A DNA stretch of 64,000 bases from Desulfofarcimen acetoxidans DSM 771 (GTDB lineage Bacteria > Bacillota > Desulfotomaculia > Desulfotomaculales > Desulfofarciminaceae): the NCBI RefSeq assembly GCF_000024205.1, contig NC_013216.1:1240001-1304000 (forward strand). Reading direction: 5' to 3'. Positions 9,837-17,771 of the stretch are shown here, piece after piece (the stretch's first letter is position 1; each line of letters begins with the position of its first letter). The position numbers were made by a program, and so were the translations under genes. The notes below the pieces were generated by a model. It was given only the letters and a program-made list of their open reading frames with translations, made no database searches and had not been told where the DNA came from.

Positions 9837-10670
9837 TTAATTTTTTAGCAATGGAGTTATATCATCTAAAAGCTGTTCATATTTCTCAATATCACCCTGG
9901 TCGCATAAAGCGCTTAGCTTGGGATCCAGAGGCAATACCTTGAGCAAGGGGATAGCGTTTTGTTGGGCTGCTTTTTGTGCTGTACTTTCACCGAATATGT
10001 TGAAATGGTCACCGCAATGAGGGCAAACAATACCGCTCATATTTTCAATTAAGCCTATAATCGGGACTTCCTCCATTTTAGCCATTTTAATTGCCTTGCG
10101 GACAACCATATTAGCCAGTTCCTGTGGAGAGGTAACTATGATAATGCCGTCTATGGGCAGAGACTGCATGGCAGTGAGCGGTATATCACCGGTTCCGGGA
10201 GGCATGTCTACTATTAAGTAATCTAAATTGCCCCAGGCAACATCACTCCAGAATTGTTTGACCGCTCCTGCCAGAATCGGCCCCCGCCAAATAACCGGGT
10301 CGTCCTCATTGTCCAAAAGCAGGTTAAGCGACATTATTTTTATATTGAGTTTTTTGCTCCAGATAGGCATTAAAGCTTTTCCGTCAGATACCGGCCGGTC
10401 ACTTATACCAAACATTTTTGGAATACTGGGGCCGGTAATGTCAGCATCTAAAATACCTACTTTATATCCTTGTTTAGCAAGGCTGACCGCCACGAGGCTT
10501 GTTACCGAAGATTTACCGACACCGCCTTTGCCGCTCATTACCGCTACTACACGTTTGATATTGTTTGATGGATTTTGCGGTAATTTTTGGGGTTTGGAGC
10601 AAGTGGTAGAATCACAGGAGCCGCTGTCTTTCTCAGAGCATGACTGGCAGTCAGGGTTTTGCTTAGCCAT
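9837..10670 (-). CDS. Mrp/NBP35-family Fe-S carrier ATPase
   Basis: P-loop scaffold ATPase for iron-sulfur cluster transfer. The deviant Walker A is SGKGGVGKSS near residue 43, and IVDMPPGTGD and the FNIFGE segment are Mrp signatures. The N-terminus is Cys-rich (CQSC, then two more Cys before the P-loop), and CPHCG sits near the C-terminal third, giving possible cluster ligands at both ends. The ATG at 10670 follows a GGGGGGAATTT ribosome site, so the upstream codons of the open frame are not used. It lies in the NifX/MinD directon, as in ORP-type clusters of Desulfovibrio. Confidence 0.93.
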   Translation of the reverse strand: MAKQNPDCQSCSEKDSGSCDSTTCSKPQKLPQNPSNNIKRVVAVMSGKGGVGKSSVTSLVAVSLAKQGYKVGILDADITGPSIPKMFGISDRPVSDGKALMPIWSKKLNIKIMSLNLLLDNEDDPVIWRGPILAGAVKQFWSDVAWGNLDYLIVDMPPGTGDIPLTAMQSLPIDGIIIVTSPQELANMVVRKAIKMAKMEEVPIIGLIENMSGIVCPHCGDHFNIFGESTAQKAAQQNAIPLLKVLPLDPKLSALCDQGDIEKYEQLLDDITPLLKN

Positions 10671-10763
10671 TTTAAATTCCCCCCATCGTCTAAGTGTTAC
10701 TATTATCTGCCAAGCTACATAAAACATGATATTTCATATATGAACTCATGTCAATAATATTTT

Positions 10764-11624
10764 TTATGTTGAGATTTGTCTGTATATTAGATTATACATG
10801 GCATTAATTTGCTGTGAAACATTGAGTTGAGCCAGTTCAATTACAGGTCTTCCGTTAAGCATAGCTTTTGTAACAGAAGGATCAAAAGAAATTTTACCTA
10901 CTACCTGTATATCTTCCTCAGCGCAATATTCTTCTATAGTGCGGGTGTTTTTCTCATCAAGATCGTATTTATTGATACAGACCGCTGTTTTAACCCCAAA
11001 ATGTTTGCATAGGCCAACAACTCTTTTTAAGTCATGAATGCCCGAAAGCGTGGGCTCAGTTACTATCAGAGCCAAATCAATACCGGAAAGAGAGGAGATT
11101 ACCGGGCAACCGATTCCTGGAGGACCGTCAGTTATAATTATTTCTAAATTTTTTTCTTTAGCTGCTTCACGAGCGTTTTTTCTTACTTCTGCTACCAGTT
11201 TTCCGGAGTTATCTTCGGCAATGCCCAGCTTGGCGTGTACCATTGGACCATATCTGGTATTGGAGATGAACCAGTGTCCACATACATTATCCCGAAGGCT
11301 TATTGCTTGTTCCGGACAGATATAAAAGCAAAAAGCGCATCCCTCGCAGAGAAACGGATTTACCATACCCTCAGATATTGCATCGAAGTGGCAAAGCTCT
11401 TGACATAAATTGCAGCCGGTACATTTATCTTTATCTATTGTTGCTTTGGGCAGGCCAAAAAATTCATGTTCTTCTTTAATTTCAGGATTGAGCAGCAGAT
11501 GCAGGTTGGCTGCATCTACGTCGCAATCAACTAAAACCACGGGAGCGGCCAAGGCGGCGAAAGAACCGGCAATACTGGTTTTACCGGTTCCACCTTTACC
11601 GCTTATTATAAGCAGTTCTTTCAA
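10764..11624 (-). CDS. MinD-superfamily ATPase with inserted ferredoxin domain (second of a pair)
   Basis: The 286-residue protein has a deviant Walker A (ISGKGGTGKTS near residue 7) and, between about residues 60 and 115, an inserted 2[4Fe-4S] ferredoxin domain (CTGCNLCQELC, CEGCAFCFYIC). The remainder of the ATPase fold follows (IITDGPPGIGCPVISSLSG). Such proteins occur in pairs next to NifX-type and Mrp genes in anaerobes and are inferred to assemble or deliver a metal cluster with ATP. Its start overlaps the stop of the upstream homologue by four bases, so the two are translationally coupled. Confidence 0.92.
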   Translation of the reverse strand: MKELLIISGKGGTGKTSIAGSFAALAAPVVLVDCDVDAANLHLLLNPEIKEEHEFFGLPKATIDKDKCTGCNLCQELCHFDAISEGMVNPFLCEGCAFCFYICPEQAISLRDNVCGHWFISNTRYGPMVHAKLGIAEDNSGKLVAEVRKNAREAAKEKNLEIIITDGPPGIGCPVISSLSGIDLALIVTEPTLSGIHDLKRVVGLCKHFGVKTAVCINKYDLDEKNTRTIEEYCAEEDIQVVGKISFDPSVTKAMLNGRPVIELAQLNVSQQINAMYNLIYRQIST

Positions 11625-12478
11625 GATTGAACCATCCTTTCAATTTCAAAATATACATTTTGAAACTTTTCGATGTACTCCGGCATCTCGACCACAATAG
11701 GTGTTCCTTTGGCATACAATGAAGCAATTTTTCTATCAAAGGGTATCTGCATGAGCAGAGGAATATTTTCTCTTGTACAGTATCTCAGCACATCGTCATT
11801 GCCAATATCTGCACGATTCACAATTACTCCGCAGGGAACACCGATTTCGCGAAGCATTTCAACAGATAGCTTTAAATCATTGAGTCCAAACGGAGTTGGT
11901 TCCGTTACCAAAATACAAAAATCAGTATCTTTAACTGAAGTTATGACCGGGCAGGAAGTTCCCGGGGGTGCGTCAATGATGGTAGTCTTTTTAGGACTGA
12001 TTTTGGCTTTGACAGCTTTTATTAAAGGGGGGCTCATTGCTTCCCCTATATTCAATTTTCCGTTACTAAAGTCCATATTTTGAGATTTACCGCTTTCAAT
12101 GAGACCAATTTCTTTATCTGTCTGTGTAATGGCCTTTTCCGGACACTGGTACCAACAGCTGCCGCAGGAGTGGCACAACTCGCCAAAAATTAAAACTGTC
12201 TTCTCCAGAACAGCCAGAACATTAAATGCGCATATATCACTGCAATTTTGGCAATAAGTGCATTTGTCGTAATCTATCATTGGTATAGGTCTATGCACTT
12301 TTTCTGTAGTTGCTATAGCAGGTTTTAAAAATATGTGTGCGTTGGGTTCTTCAACATCGCAGTCCAGAAACAGCACAGGCCTAATCCTGTCTAAAGCCAG
12401 GGCTAAAGATGTGGAAACAGTTGTTTTTCCTGTACCGCCCTTGCCGCTGGCTACTGAAATAATCATAATATCACTCAC
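11621..12478 (-). CDS. MinD-superfamily ATPase with inserted ferredoxin domain (first of a pair)
   Basis: Paralogue of the downstream gene: 285 residues, Walker A SGKGGTGKTT near residue 10, inserted cluster-binding cysteines CTYCQNCSDIC and CHSCGSCWYQC, then IIDAPPGTSCPVI. The two copies probably form a heterodimeric ATPase. It begins at an ATG after GGTGAGTGAT and follows the smaller NifX-type gene. The arrangement matches the ATPase pair beside the Desulfovibrio ORP gene; the role in cluster assembly is inferred from that family. Confidence 0.92.
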   Translation of the reverse strand: MSDIMIISVASGKGGTGKTTVSTSLALALDRIRPVLFLDCDVEEPNAHIFLKPAIATTEKVHRPIPMIDYDKCTYCQNCSDICAFNVLAVLEKTVLIFGELCHSCGSCWYQCPEKAITQTDKEIGLIESGKSQNMDFSNGKLNIGEAMSPPLIKAVKAKISPKKTTIIDAPPGTSCPVITSVKDTDFCILVTEPTPFGLNDLKLSVEMLREIGVPCGVIVNRADIGNDDVLRYCTRENIPLLMQIPFDRKIASLYAKGTPIVVEMPEYIEKFQNVYFEIERMVQS

Positions 12479-12542
12479 CTGTAAAAAAATTATTTAAGTG
12501 GGATGTTTAACATCCCACTATCTTTGTAACAAAAAATACATT

Positions 12543-12908
12543 TTACTTCAGACCAAAGTGGGAATCTACGGAAGGTTGGTTTGTTTTGGTTAAAGCACCT
12601 TTTTTATATAAATCAATAGATTCCTGCACAGTACCTGTTATACCTGAATATATGTCTATTTTAGCTGCATTAAGGGTTTCTACTGCGTTTGGACCAACAT
12701 TTCCTACCAGTACGACATCGATTTTTTTGTTGGCCAGAGCCTGTGCAGTTTTTATTCCCGCTCCTCCTGCCCCGCTTGTTCCGGGATTGGCTATAGCTTC
12801 AATACTGCCGGTTTGCTGGTCATAAATTACAAAGTACTCACATCTGCCGAATCGTGGATTTACCGGGGAATTCAATTCTTGACCTTCAGCTGATACAGCA
12901 ATTTTCAT
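12543..12908 (-). CDS. NifX/MTH1175-type dinitrogenase iron-molybdenum cofactor family protein
   Basis: Small single-domain protein of 121 residues (MKIAVSAEGQ, SPVNPRFGRCEYFVIYD, VLVGNVGPNAVETLNAAKI). It belongs to the same family as the N-terminal domain of the His-rich protein in this directon but lacks the tail. Members such as ORP and MTH1175 bind or are suspected to bind Mo/Cu/Fe sulfide clusters. Its single Cys lies in GRCEYF. It starts at an ATG after GGAGGCG, 18 bases after the zinc-ribbon gene. Confidence 0.92.
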   Translation of the reverse strand: MKIAVSAEGQELNSPVNPRFGRCEYFVIYDQQTGSIEAIANPGTSGAGGAGIKTAQALANKKIDVVLVGNVGPNAVETLNAAKIDIYSGITGTVQESIDLYKKGALTKTNQPSVDSHFGLK

Positions 12909-12926
12909 AATTTTAACGCCTCCTGG

Positions 12927-13250
12927 CTAAATATTTTGGTTACTTGTACCTGTATTGTTAATTTGGTTGTTGCTGCCTGCATTATAACGACAGAATCCTT
13001 TGCCCGCTCCCTGGCCTCTTCCGCCGCCGAAACCATTGTTTCCTCCGCGACCACAACCGTTCTTACCCTGATTCTGACCTCCGCCTCTACTGAAAGAGCC
13101 TCCCTGTCCGGTGATCTGAGCGTTTCCTGAACTATGGACTCGCATCACCCGGCTGCTGCATTGGGGGCAGGATATTTGCCAGCCTTTCTGACCGTTGCAC
13201 AAAGCTACAGTAAACTTGTGCCCGCATTGAGTACATATAAACTCTCTCAT
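12927..13250 (-). CDS. Zinc-ribbon protein with Gly/Asn/Gln-rich tail
   Basis: First gene of the minus-strand directon. The N-terminal 40 residues form a zinc ribbon (CTQCGHKF and CPQCSSRV) like small proteins found beside NifX/ORP genes. From about residue 50 the sequence is a low-complexity Gly/Arg/Asn/Gln tail with two further Cys (NGCGRGG, GFCRYN). The 107-residue frame starts at an ATG with AGGGGTGTT upstream. Its function is unknown; context suggests metal handling or regulation of the ATPase/NifX group. Confidence 0.8.
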   Translation of the reverse strand: MREFICTQCGHKFTVALCNGQKGWQISCPQCSSRVMRVHSSGNAQITGQGGSFSRGGGQNQGKNGCGRGGNNGFGGGRGQGAGKGFCRYNAGSNNQINNTGTSNQNI

Positions 13251-13399
13251 AATAATAACACCCCTTTGTTATTAAGCATAATTTTATTATCAGTATATAA
13301 TAGTTATGAACATATGTCAACATGTAAATAAAAAGATCCTTTGCCTATTGTAACTTTTCTTTATATCGGGTAAAATTTCAGCGTGTGAGGTGAAATGGT

Positions 13400-15316
13400 A
13401 TGATTATGTTGCAAGCAGCACACGTCAGCAAAGCCTTTGGTCAGAGTATCATACTTAATGATGTAAATATAAATATTCAGGAAAAAGAAAGGGTAGGTCT
13501 GATCGGGCCAAACGGTGCCGGCAAGTCTACACTGCTGAAGATTTTAACGGGCAGCATGAATTGTGACAGTGGCAATATTATAAAACCCAGGGAAGTTTCC
13601 TTAGGTTATCTGGCGCAGGACGGTGGCTTAGTATCAGAGCGGACAATATGGGATGAAATGATCAGTGTTTTTCAAGAGCTGATTGCAAAAGAACTTGTCT
13701 TGAGAGAGCTGGAAAAGCAGATGGGCAACGGTAGATTATCCGTAGATATCAGAGAGCAGCAGAAGTTTATGGAGGAGTATGCCGGTTTAGCTGAGGAACT
13801 GGAACAAAAAAACTATTATGGCTATGAGGCTTCTGTAAGGGGTGTATTGCACGGCTTGAAATTTACGGTTGATGATTATCATACTCTTGTCAGATCTCTG
13901 AGCGGAGGTCAGAAAACTCGTCTTGCTTTAGGCAAGCTTTTGCTTTCACAACCGGATGTTCTGGTTTTAGACGAGCCTACCAATTACCTGGATATGGAGA
14001 CAATGTCCTGGTTGGAGCAGTATTTGCAAGAATATACGGGTGCCGTTTTAGTAGTCTCTCATGATAGGTACTTTTTGGACTCACTGGTGCGTGTTGTCTA
14101 TGAACTGGTTAATGGCAGAGCGGTCAGGTATGCCGGTAATTACTCGCAGTTTGTTGAGATAAAGGCCGGGCAGGTAGAGCAGCAATTAAAGGAGTACAAA
14201 AAACAAAGTGAGGAGATCACCCGGACCGAGGACTTTATCAGACGTAATATTGTACGTGCATCAACCACCAAGCGGGCTCAAAGCCGTCGCAAACGGTTGG
14301 AGAGTATGGAAAAAGCAGAGAAACCCATGATGCAAAAAAATGTAAGTTTTTCTTTTGGTCTATCTGTAGAAAGCTCGTATGAGGTGCTAAGGGTTAAAAA
14401 CCTTGATATAGGCTATAAAGATAATCCTCTGGCCAGTGGCATAAACTTTGAAATTGAGAAAGGAGAAAGAGTGGCATTGGTTGGGCCAAACGGTGTAGGG
14501 AAAACCACTTTGCTGAAAACTCTTTCGGGTACAATAAAAGCTTTAGATGGTGCTATCTTCACTGGCATAAATGTAAAATTAAACTGTTATGAGCAGGAAC
14601 AAGCTAAAATTATTAGTACCAAGCAGGTTTTGCATGAGTTGTGGGATGAGTATCCTCATCTTGATGAAAAATATGTCAGAACTTTATTAGGCAATTTCTT
14701 ATTCAGGGGTGACGATGTTTTTAAAAATGCGTCTGATTTAAGCGGGGGAGAGAGATCCAGGCTCTCATTGGCTAAATTGGTGTTGAAAAAAGCTAATTTT
14801 TTGCTCCTGGACGAACCCACCAATCATCTGGATGTATATAGTAAAGAGGTGCTGGAAGATTCCTTGGCAGATTATCAGGGAACCTTATTGTTTGTTTCTC
14901 ATGACAGGTATTTTCTAAATAAAATTGCCACACGTGTTCTTGAATTGACTCAATTTGGAATTATTGATTATATCGGCAACTATGATTATTATCTCAAAAA
15001 CAGAAAAAGCCGCAGTATAAATATTGTGGAGCTTGTCAACAGGGAGGAAGAGATAAAGAAAGAAGCGGCCAGGCATAATTACCAGTTCCAAAAAGAGGCG
15101 CAGCGTCAAAAAGAAAAATTAAATCGCCGTAAATATGAACTGGAAGAGTTAATCAGAGAAACAGAGTCAGAAATTGCTCTGCTGGAAAAAGAAATATATT
15201 TACCGGAGGTTAATCAAAACATTTCATTATTGTTGGAAAAAAATAATAATTTGGAGAGCAAGAAGCTGTCCTTGGAAGTATATTTAGATGAATGGATAGA
15301 ATTAGCTGATCAATAG
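13400..15316 (+). CDS. ABC-F family ATP-binding protein
   Basis: Soluble tandem ABC ATPase without membrane domain. This family acts at the ribosome (translation factors such as EttA/YdiF, or antibiotic-protection proteins). It has 638 residues: first Walker A GPNGAGKST near 37, signature LSGGQKTRLALG, DEPTNYLD; a charged linker around residues 250-310; second Walker A GPNGVGKTT, LSGGERSRLSLA, DEPTNHLD; and a C-terminal coiled coil (about 545-638). No tmRNA or resistance context, so a YdiF/Uup-like housekeeping factor is the best guess. Confidence 0.92.
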   Translation: MIMLQAAHVSKAFGQSIILNDVNINIQEKERVGLIGPNGAGKSTLLKILTGSMNCDSGNIIKPREVSLGYLAQDGGLVSERTIWDEMISVFQELIAKELVLRELEKQMGNGRLSVDIREQQKFMEEYAGLAEELEQKNYYGYEASVRGVLHGLKFTVDDYHTLVRSLSGGQKTRLALGKLLLSQPDVLVLDEPTNYLDMETMSWLEQYLQEYTGAVLVVSHDRYFLDSLVRVVYELVNGRAVRYAGNYSQFVEIKAGQVEQQLKEYKKQSEEITRTEDFIRRNIVRASTTKRAQSRRKRLESMEKAEKPMMQKNVSFSFGLSVESSYEVLRVKNLDIGYKDNPLASGINFEIEKGERVALVGPNGVGKTTLLKTLSGTIKALDGAIFTGINVKLNCYEQEQAKIISTKQVLHELWDEYPHLDEKYVRTLLGNFLFRGDDVFKNASDLSGGERSRLSLAKLVLKKANFLLLDEPTNHLDVYSKEVLEDSLADYQGTLLFVSHDRYFLNKIATRVLELTQFGIIDYIGNYDYYLKNRKSRSINIVELVNREEEIKKEAARHNYQFQKEAQRQKEKLNRRKYELEELIRETESEIALLEKEIYLPEVNQNISLLLEKNNNLESKKLSLEVYLDEWIELADQ

Positions 15317-15340
15317 TCATGGAATCTATAAAATATATTG

Positions 15341-15379
15341 ACTAATAAAAAGCCCGGAATTCCCGGGATTTTTATTAGT
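15341..15379. terminator. Bidirectional terminator between ABC-F gene and LysM gene
   Basis: ACTAATAAAAAGCCCGG, a short AATT centre and CCCGGGATTTTTATTAGT form an almost perfect inverted repeat between two convergent genes. Confidence 0.9.
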
Positions 15380-15389
15380 CACATTTGTT

Positions 15390-15929
15390 TTACCTGGGAA
15401 TGCAGATGCTCTGTCCTGTTTGAAGATTGTTCTGATCTACCGTTGGATTGGCTTCTCTGATAGCTCTGACAGTTGTATTAAATCGTTTGGCCAGGCGGAA
15501 GTAAGTATCACCGCTTTGTATGGTGTAGGCAAATGTTCCACTCGGGCATTTTGTCGGGGTTGGAGGAGTGGAAGGAATGCATATTTCCTGGCCGACTGCC
15601 AGTTTATTGAAATCTACTCCTGGATTGGCTGCGATTAAAGAGTCTACAGCAATTCCAAAACGATTTGCAAGATTATAAAAGGTATCCCCAGGTTTGATGC
15701 TGTAGAGAAAACCGCCCTGACATTTTCCGGGAACCGGTTTTACGGGAATACAGATTTGCTGACCAATTTGTAGGTTAGTAGGAACGATGCCTGGATTAGC
15801 ATTAGTGATAGCTTCTACTGTAGTATTAAAACGGCTGGCCAGACTTAGCAAGGAGTCTCCCGGGCGGATAGTATATACCGTTCCGCCGGTGCAAGGCGGT
15901 AACTGGTGATTTAATGTTGTATCATTCAC
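15390..15929 (-). CDS. Protein of three LysM domains
   Basis: The 179-residue protein consists almost only of three LysM peptidoglycan-binding repeats (YTIRPGDSLLSLA, YSIKPGDTFYNLA, YTIQSGDTYFRLA), each ending in a GQ-ICIP motif and separated by short Cys/Pro linkers. There is no signal peptide or catalytic domain. SafA-like LysM proteins of spore formers are made in the mother cell and bind cortex or coat, so a spore-layer role is a fair inference. It is divergent from another LysM gene 200 bases away. Confidence 0.88.
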   Translation of the reverse strand: MNDTTLNHQLPPCTGGTVYTIRPGDSLLSLASRFNTTVEAITNANPGIVPTNLQIGQQICIPVKPVPGKCQGGFLYSIKPGDTFYNLANRFGIAVDSLIAANPGVDFNKLAVGQEICIPSTPPTPTKCPSGTFAYTIQSGDTYFRLAKRFNTTVRAIREANPTVDQNNLQTGQSICIPR

Positions 15930-16128
15930 TTATTGTCACCCCCATAATTATTAATAGATTATGCAAGATGAATCAAGAAGGGAACAGCTAAAATAAAATT
16001 ATATATAAGCGGTTAAAGCCGAATAGATTAAATTAATATCGGTTTAAAATCGTATAAATGTTTAATGACAATAGTTCCCTTCTACAAACACTATGCATAT
16101 TATAAATTAATAGGGGGGTGGAAAATAA

Positions 16129-16599
16129 ATGAATATAAGAAAAGGAATGCGCCAAACGCCGCCTTGCTCTGGCGGTACCATATACTCTGTTCGTTCCGGT
16201 GATACTTTATCAAGTATTGCCCGTCGATTTAATACGACTGTAGATGCAATCATGAGAGCAAATCCCGGGATTGAACCCAATAACCTGCAAATTGGGCAAA
16301 GAATCTGTATTCCTGGTTCGGGATACGGTCCTGGTTCGGGATACGGTCCTGGTCCTGGATACGGTCCTGGTCCTGGATATGGACCTGGTCCTGGGTATGG
16401 GCCTGGTTCGGGATACGGACCTGGTGCAGGTTCCGGGCAATGCCCTAGAGGAACGTTTCCTTATACCATCAGAAGCGGTGATACTTATTATAGTCTGGCC
16501 GACAGATTTAATACTACGGTTAGAGCAATCAGGCAGGCTAATCCCGGAATAAACCCCAGAGAGCTCTATGTCGGTCAAAATATCTGTATTCCTAGGTAA
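16129..16599 (+). CDS. Two-LysM protein with GYGPG repeat linker
   Basis: The 156-residue protein has an N-terminal LysM (YSVRSGDTLSSIARRF near residue 19) and a C-terminal LysM (YTIRSGDTYYSLADRF near 110), each ending in ICIP. They are joined by about 40 residues of repeated GYGPG units encoded by near-identical 18-base repeats. No signal peptide is seen. The start ATG follows GGGGGGTGG. The sequence CATATTATA 30 bases upstream resembles a sigma-K -10 box, which would suit a spore-coat gene, but no matching -35 is clear. Paralogue of the divergent three-LysM gene. Confidence 0.88.
   Translation: MNIRKGMRQTPPCSGGTIYSVRSGDTLSSIARRFNTTVDAIMRANPGIEPNNLQIGQRICIPGSGYGPGSGYGPGPGYGPGPGYGPGPGYGPGSGYGPGAGSGQCPRGTFPYTIRSGDTYYSLADRFNTTVRAIRQANPGINPRELYVGQNICIPR
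16312..16440 (+). repeat. Tandem 18-base repeats coding for GYGPG(P/S) units
   Basis: About seven copies of a unit reading GGATACGGTCCTGGT with small changes (C/T and A/G third positions, GPG or GSG) lie within the LysM gene. They encode a flexible Gly/Pro/Tyr linker and are likely to vary in copy number between strains. Confidence 0.85.
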
Positions 16600-16646
16600 A
16601 TTATTTAATGCGGTTAGTTTGCTTTCCCTGGTTTCTAAAACCTACT

Positions 16647-16667
16647 AAAAACTACAAGTAGTTTTTT
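16647..16667 (+). terminator. Hairpin terminator of the GYGPG LysM gene, at the border of the IS607-type element
   Basis: AAAAACTAC and GTAGTTTTT are separated by two bases and followed by further T, 48 bases after the stop codon. The T-run abuts the structured end of the mobile element. Confidence 0.65.
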
Positions 16668-16890
16668 CACCCGTCCGACAAACGGGTGGCAGTGTCACAG
16701 GATTCAACTGCTAGGCCATAGGCTCTCGCCTATGTTCCGGGTGGTCTCCTCTAAAAGAGTTCCCCGCCACTGCTTAAAGCGAGCGTACTACCCGGAGAAG
16801 GTGTTACCTCCGCCTGGGTTCTGACTTGCGGCAACAGCCTTTCGCTGCGTGTACTGTGCCGCCCGCAAAATTTATAGCAAAGGGATTAAC
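16668..16890 (-). ncRNA. Probable omega-RNA (reRNA) scaffold of TnpB
   Basis: On the minus strand downstream of and overlapping the tnpB end lies a non-coding stretch dense in hairpins, for example CATAGGC/GCCTATG with a GAGA loop and CACCCGT/ACGGGTG near the very end. TnpB elements carry their guide RNA scaffold at exactly this place, with the guide taken from sequence just outside the element. Here that flank is the AAAAAACTACTTG of the LysM terminator. Assignment rests on position and structure. Confidence 0.65.
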
Positions 16891-17771
16891 CTATATCTAA
16901 CACATTTTTCCGGTGAATCTGCCATGAAACCAGGCTATTCACCTTCTTCCTTTTCGTGATTTTTTTAATCTTGGCCAGCACAGACTTTTTAACTGCTGAC
17001 CATTGTTTCCAATTTGTCATTTGTTTAAATTCAGGTTTCTTTTTAACCAGTTTATCAAGCAACATCTTGGGTATCTTCTCATGATCAAAGCCCAAGCCAC
17101 GCCGGGCTATGACATAGCCTGCCGCTTCGTGAACAGCTATGCCGTACATGTGCTGGTATTTTAGGATGCCTATGACCGAAGTAAAAGCCGGTTTTACCTT
17201 TAATATCGGCACTCCCTCACGGGCAGCACACCGGTCAACTGCTTTTAGAAACTTCAACCAGACAAAACTGTGACTCATTCGGTTAAACTTGGCCGTTACG
17301 GACTTGTCATTTTTAAACTTCAAGTCCTCTACCGCCAGGGCGTAACCTTTTTCTTTAGCCTGGAGGATCACTTTCTTAGCCATTTCGCAGGTCCGGTTAT
17401 CTCTCCGGTTTCTTCTGGCATAAGTCCATTCGCCTTGACCCAGCCATTCACTGCCCCGGTATTGCCCCAGACAGTCTACCTGGGTTACGCCTAATCCGTC
17501 CGGGTTGGTGTCTACACCAAACGCACCCTTATGGTTATATGGCATCGGAACTTCTTCTTCAATACTCACATGGACGTAATATTTACCGTCTCTGCGGAGG
17601 ATTTCTACCTGATAGGCACTGCCTGTTTTAAGATAATCCAAAACCATTTGCCGGTAGTTGACATCCGTCCAGCAGTCTTTTAAATGCCCAACGAACTGCG
17701 GCACAGTAACGATCCATGAGGTTATCAATGTATTCTTTCTGTTTAGGTGTCAGTTCCGGGATTATCCCCAT
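16886..17771 (-). pseudogene. tnpB: tnpB (RNA-guided nuclease family), internally deleted and frameshifted
   Basis: The original start is an ATG at 17771 inside the end of the transposase gene (MGIIPELTPKQKEYIDNL), a normal TnpB N-terminus. That frame stops at 17628 after about 47 codons. Homology then resumes in a second frame (from about 17690 to 16886) with YLKTGSAYQVEI, RuvC-I GVDTN, RuvC-II ALAVEDL and a C-terminus PAFTSVIG...VHEAAGYVIARRG. The two parts total under 300 codons, about 100 fewer than a usual TnpB, so an internal deletion plus frameshift is inferred. The C-terminal part lacks the usual zinc ribbon and the DxNAA RuvC-III motif, as in a known TnpB-related subgroup. Confidence 0.8.

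Noticed and set aside
16312-16440. Short regular repeats that could suggest a CRISPR array
   Set aside because: The repeats are in frame inside a LysM gene, with no spacers.
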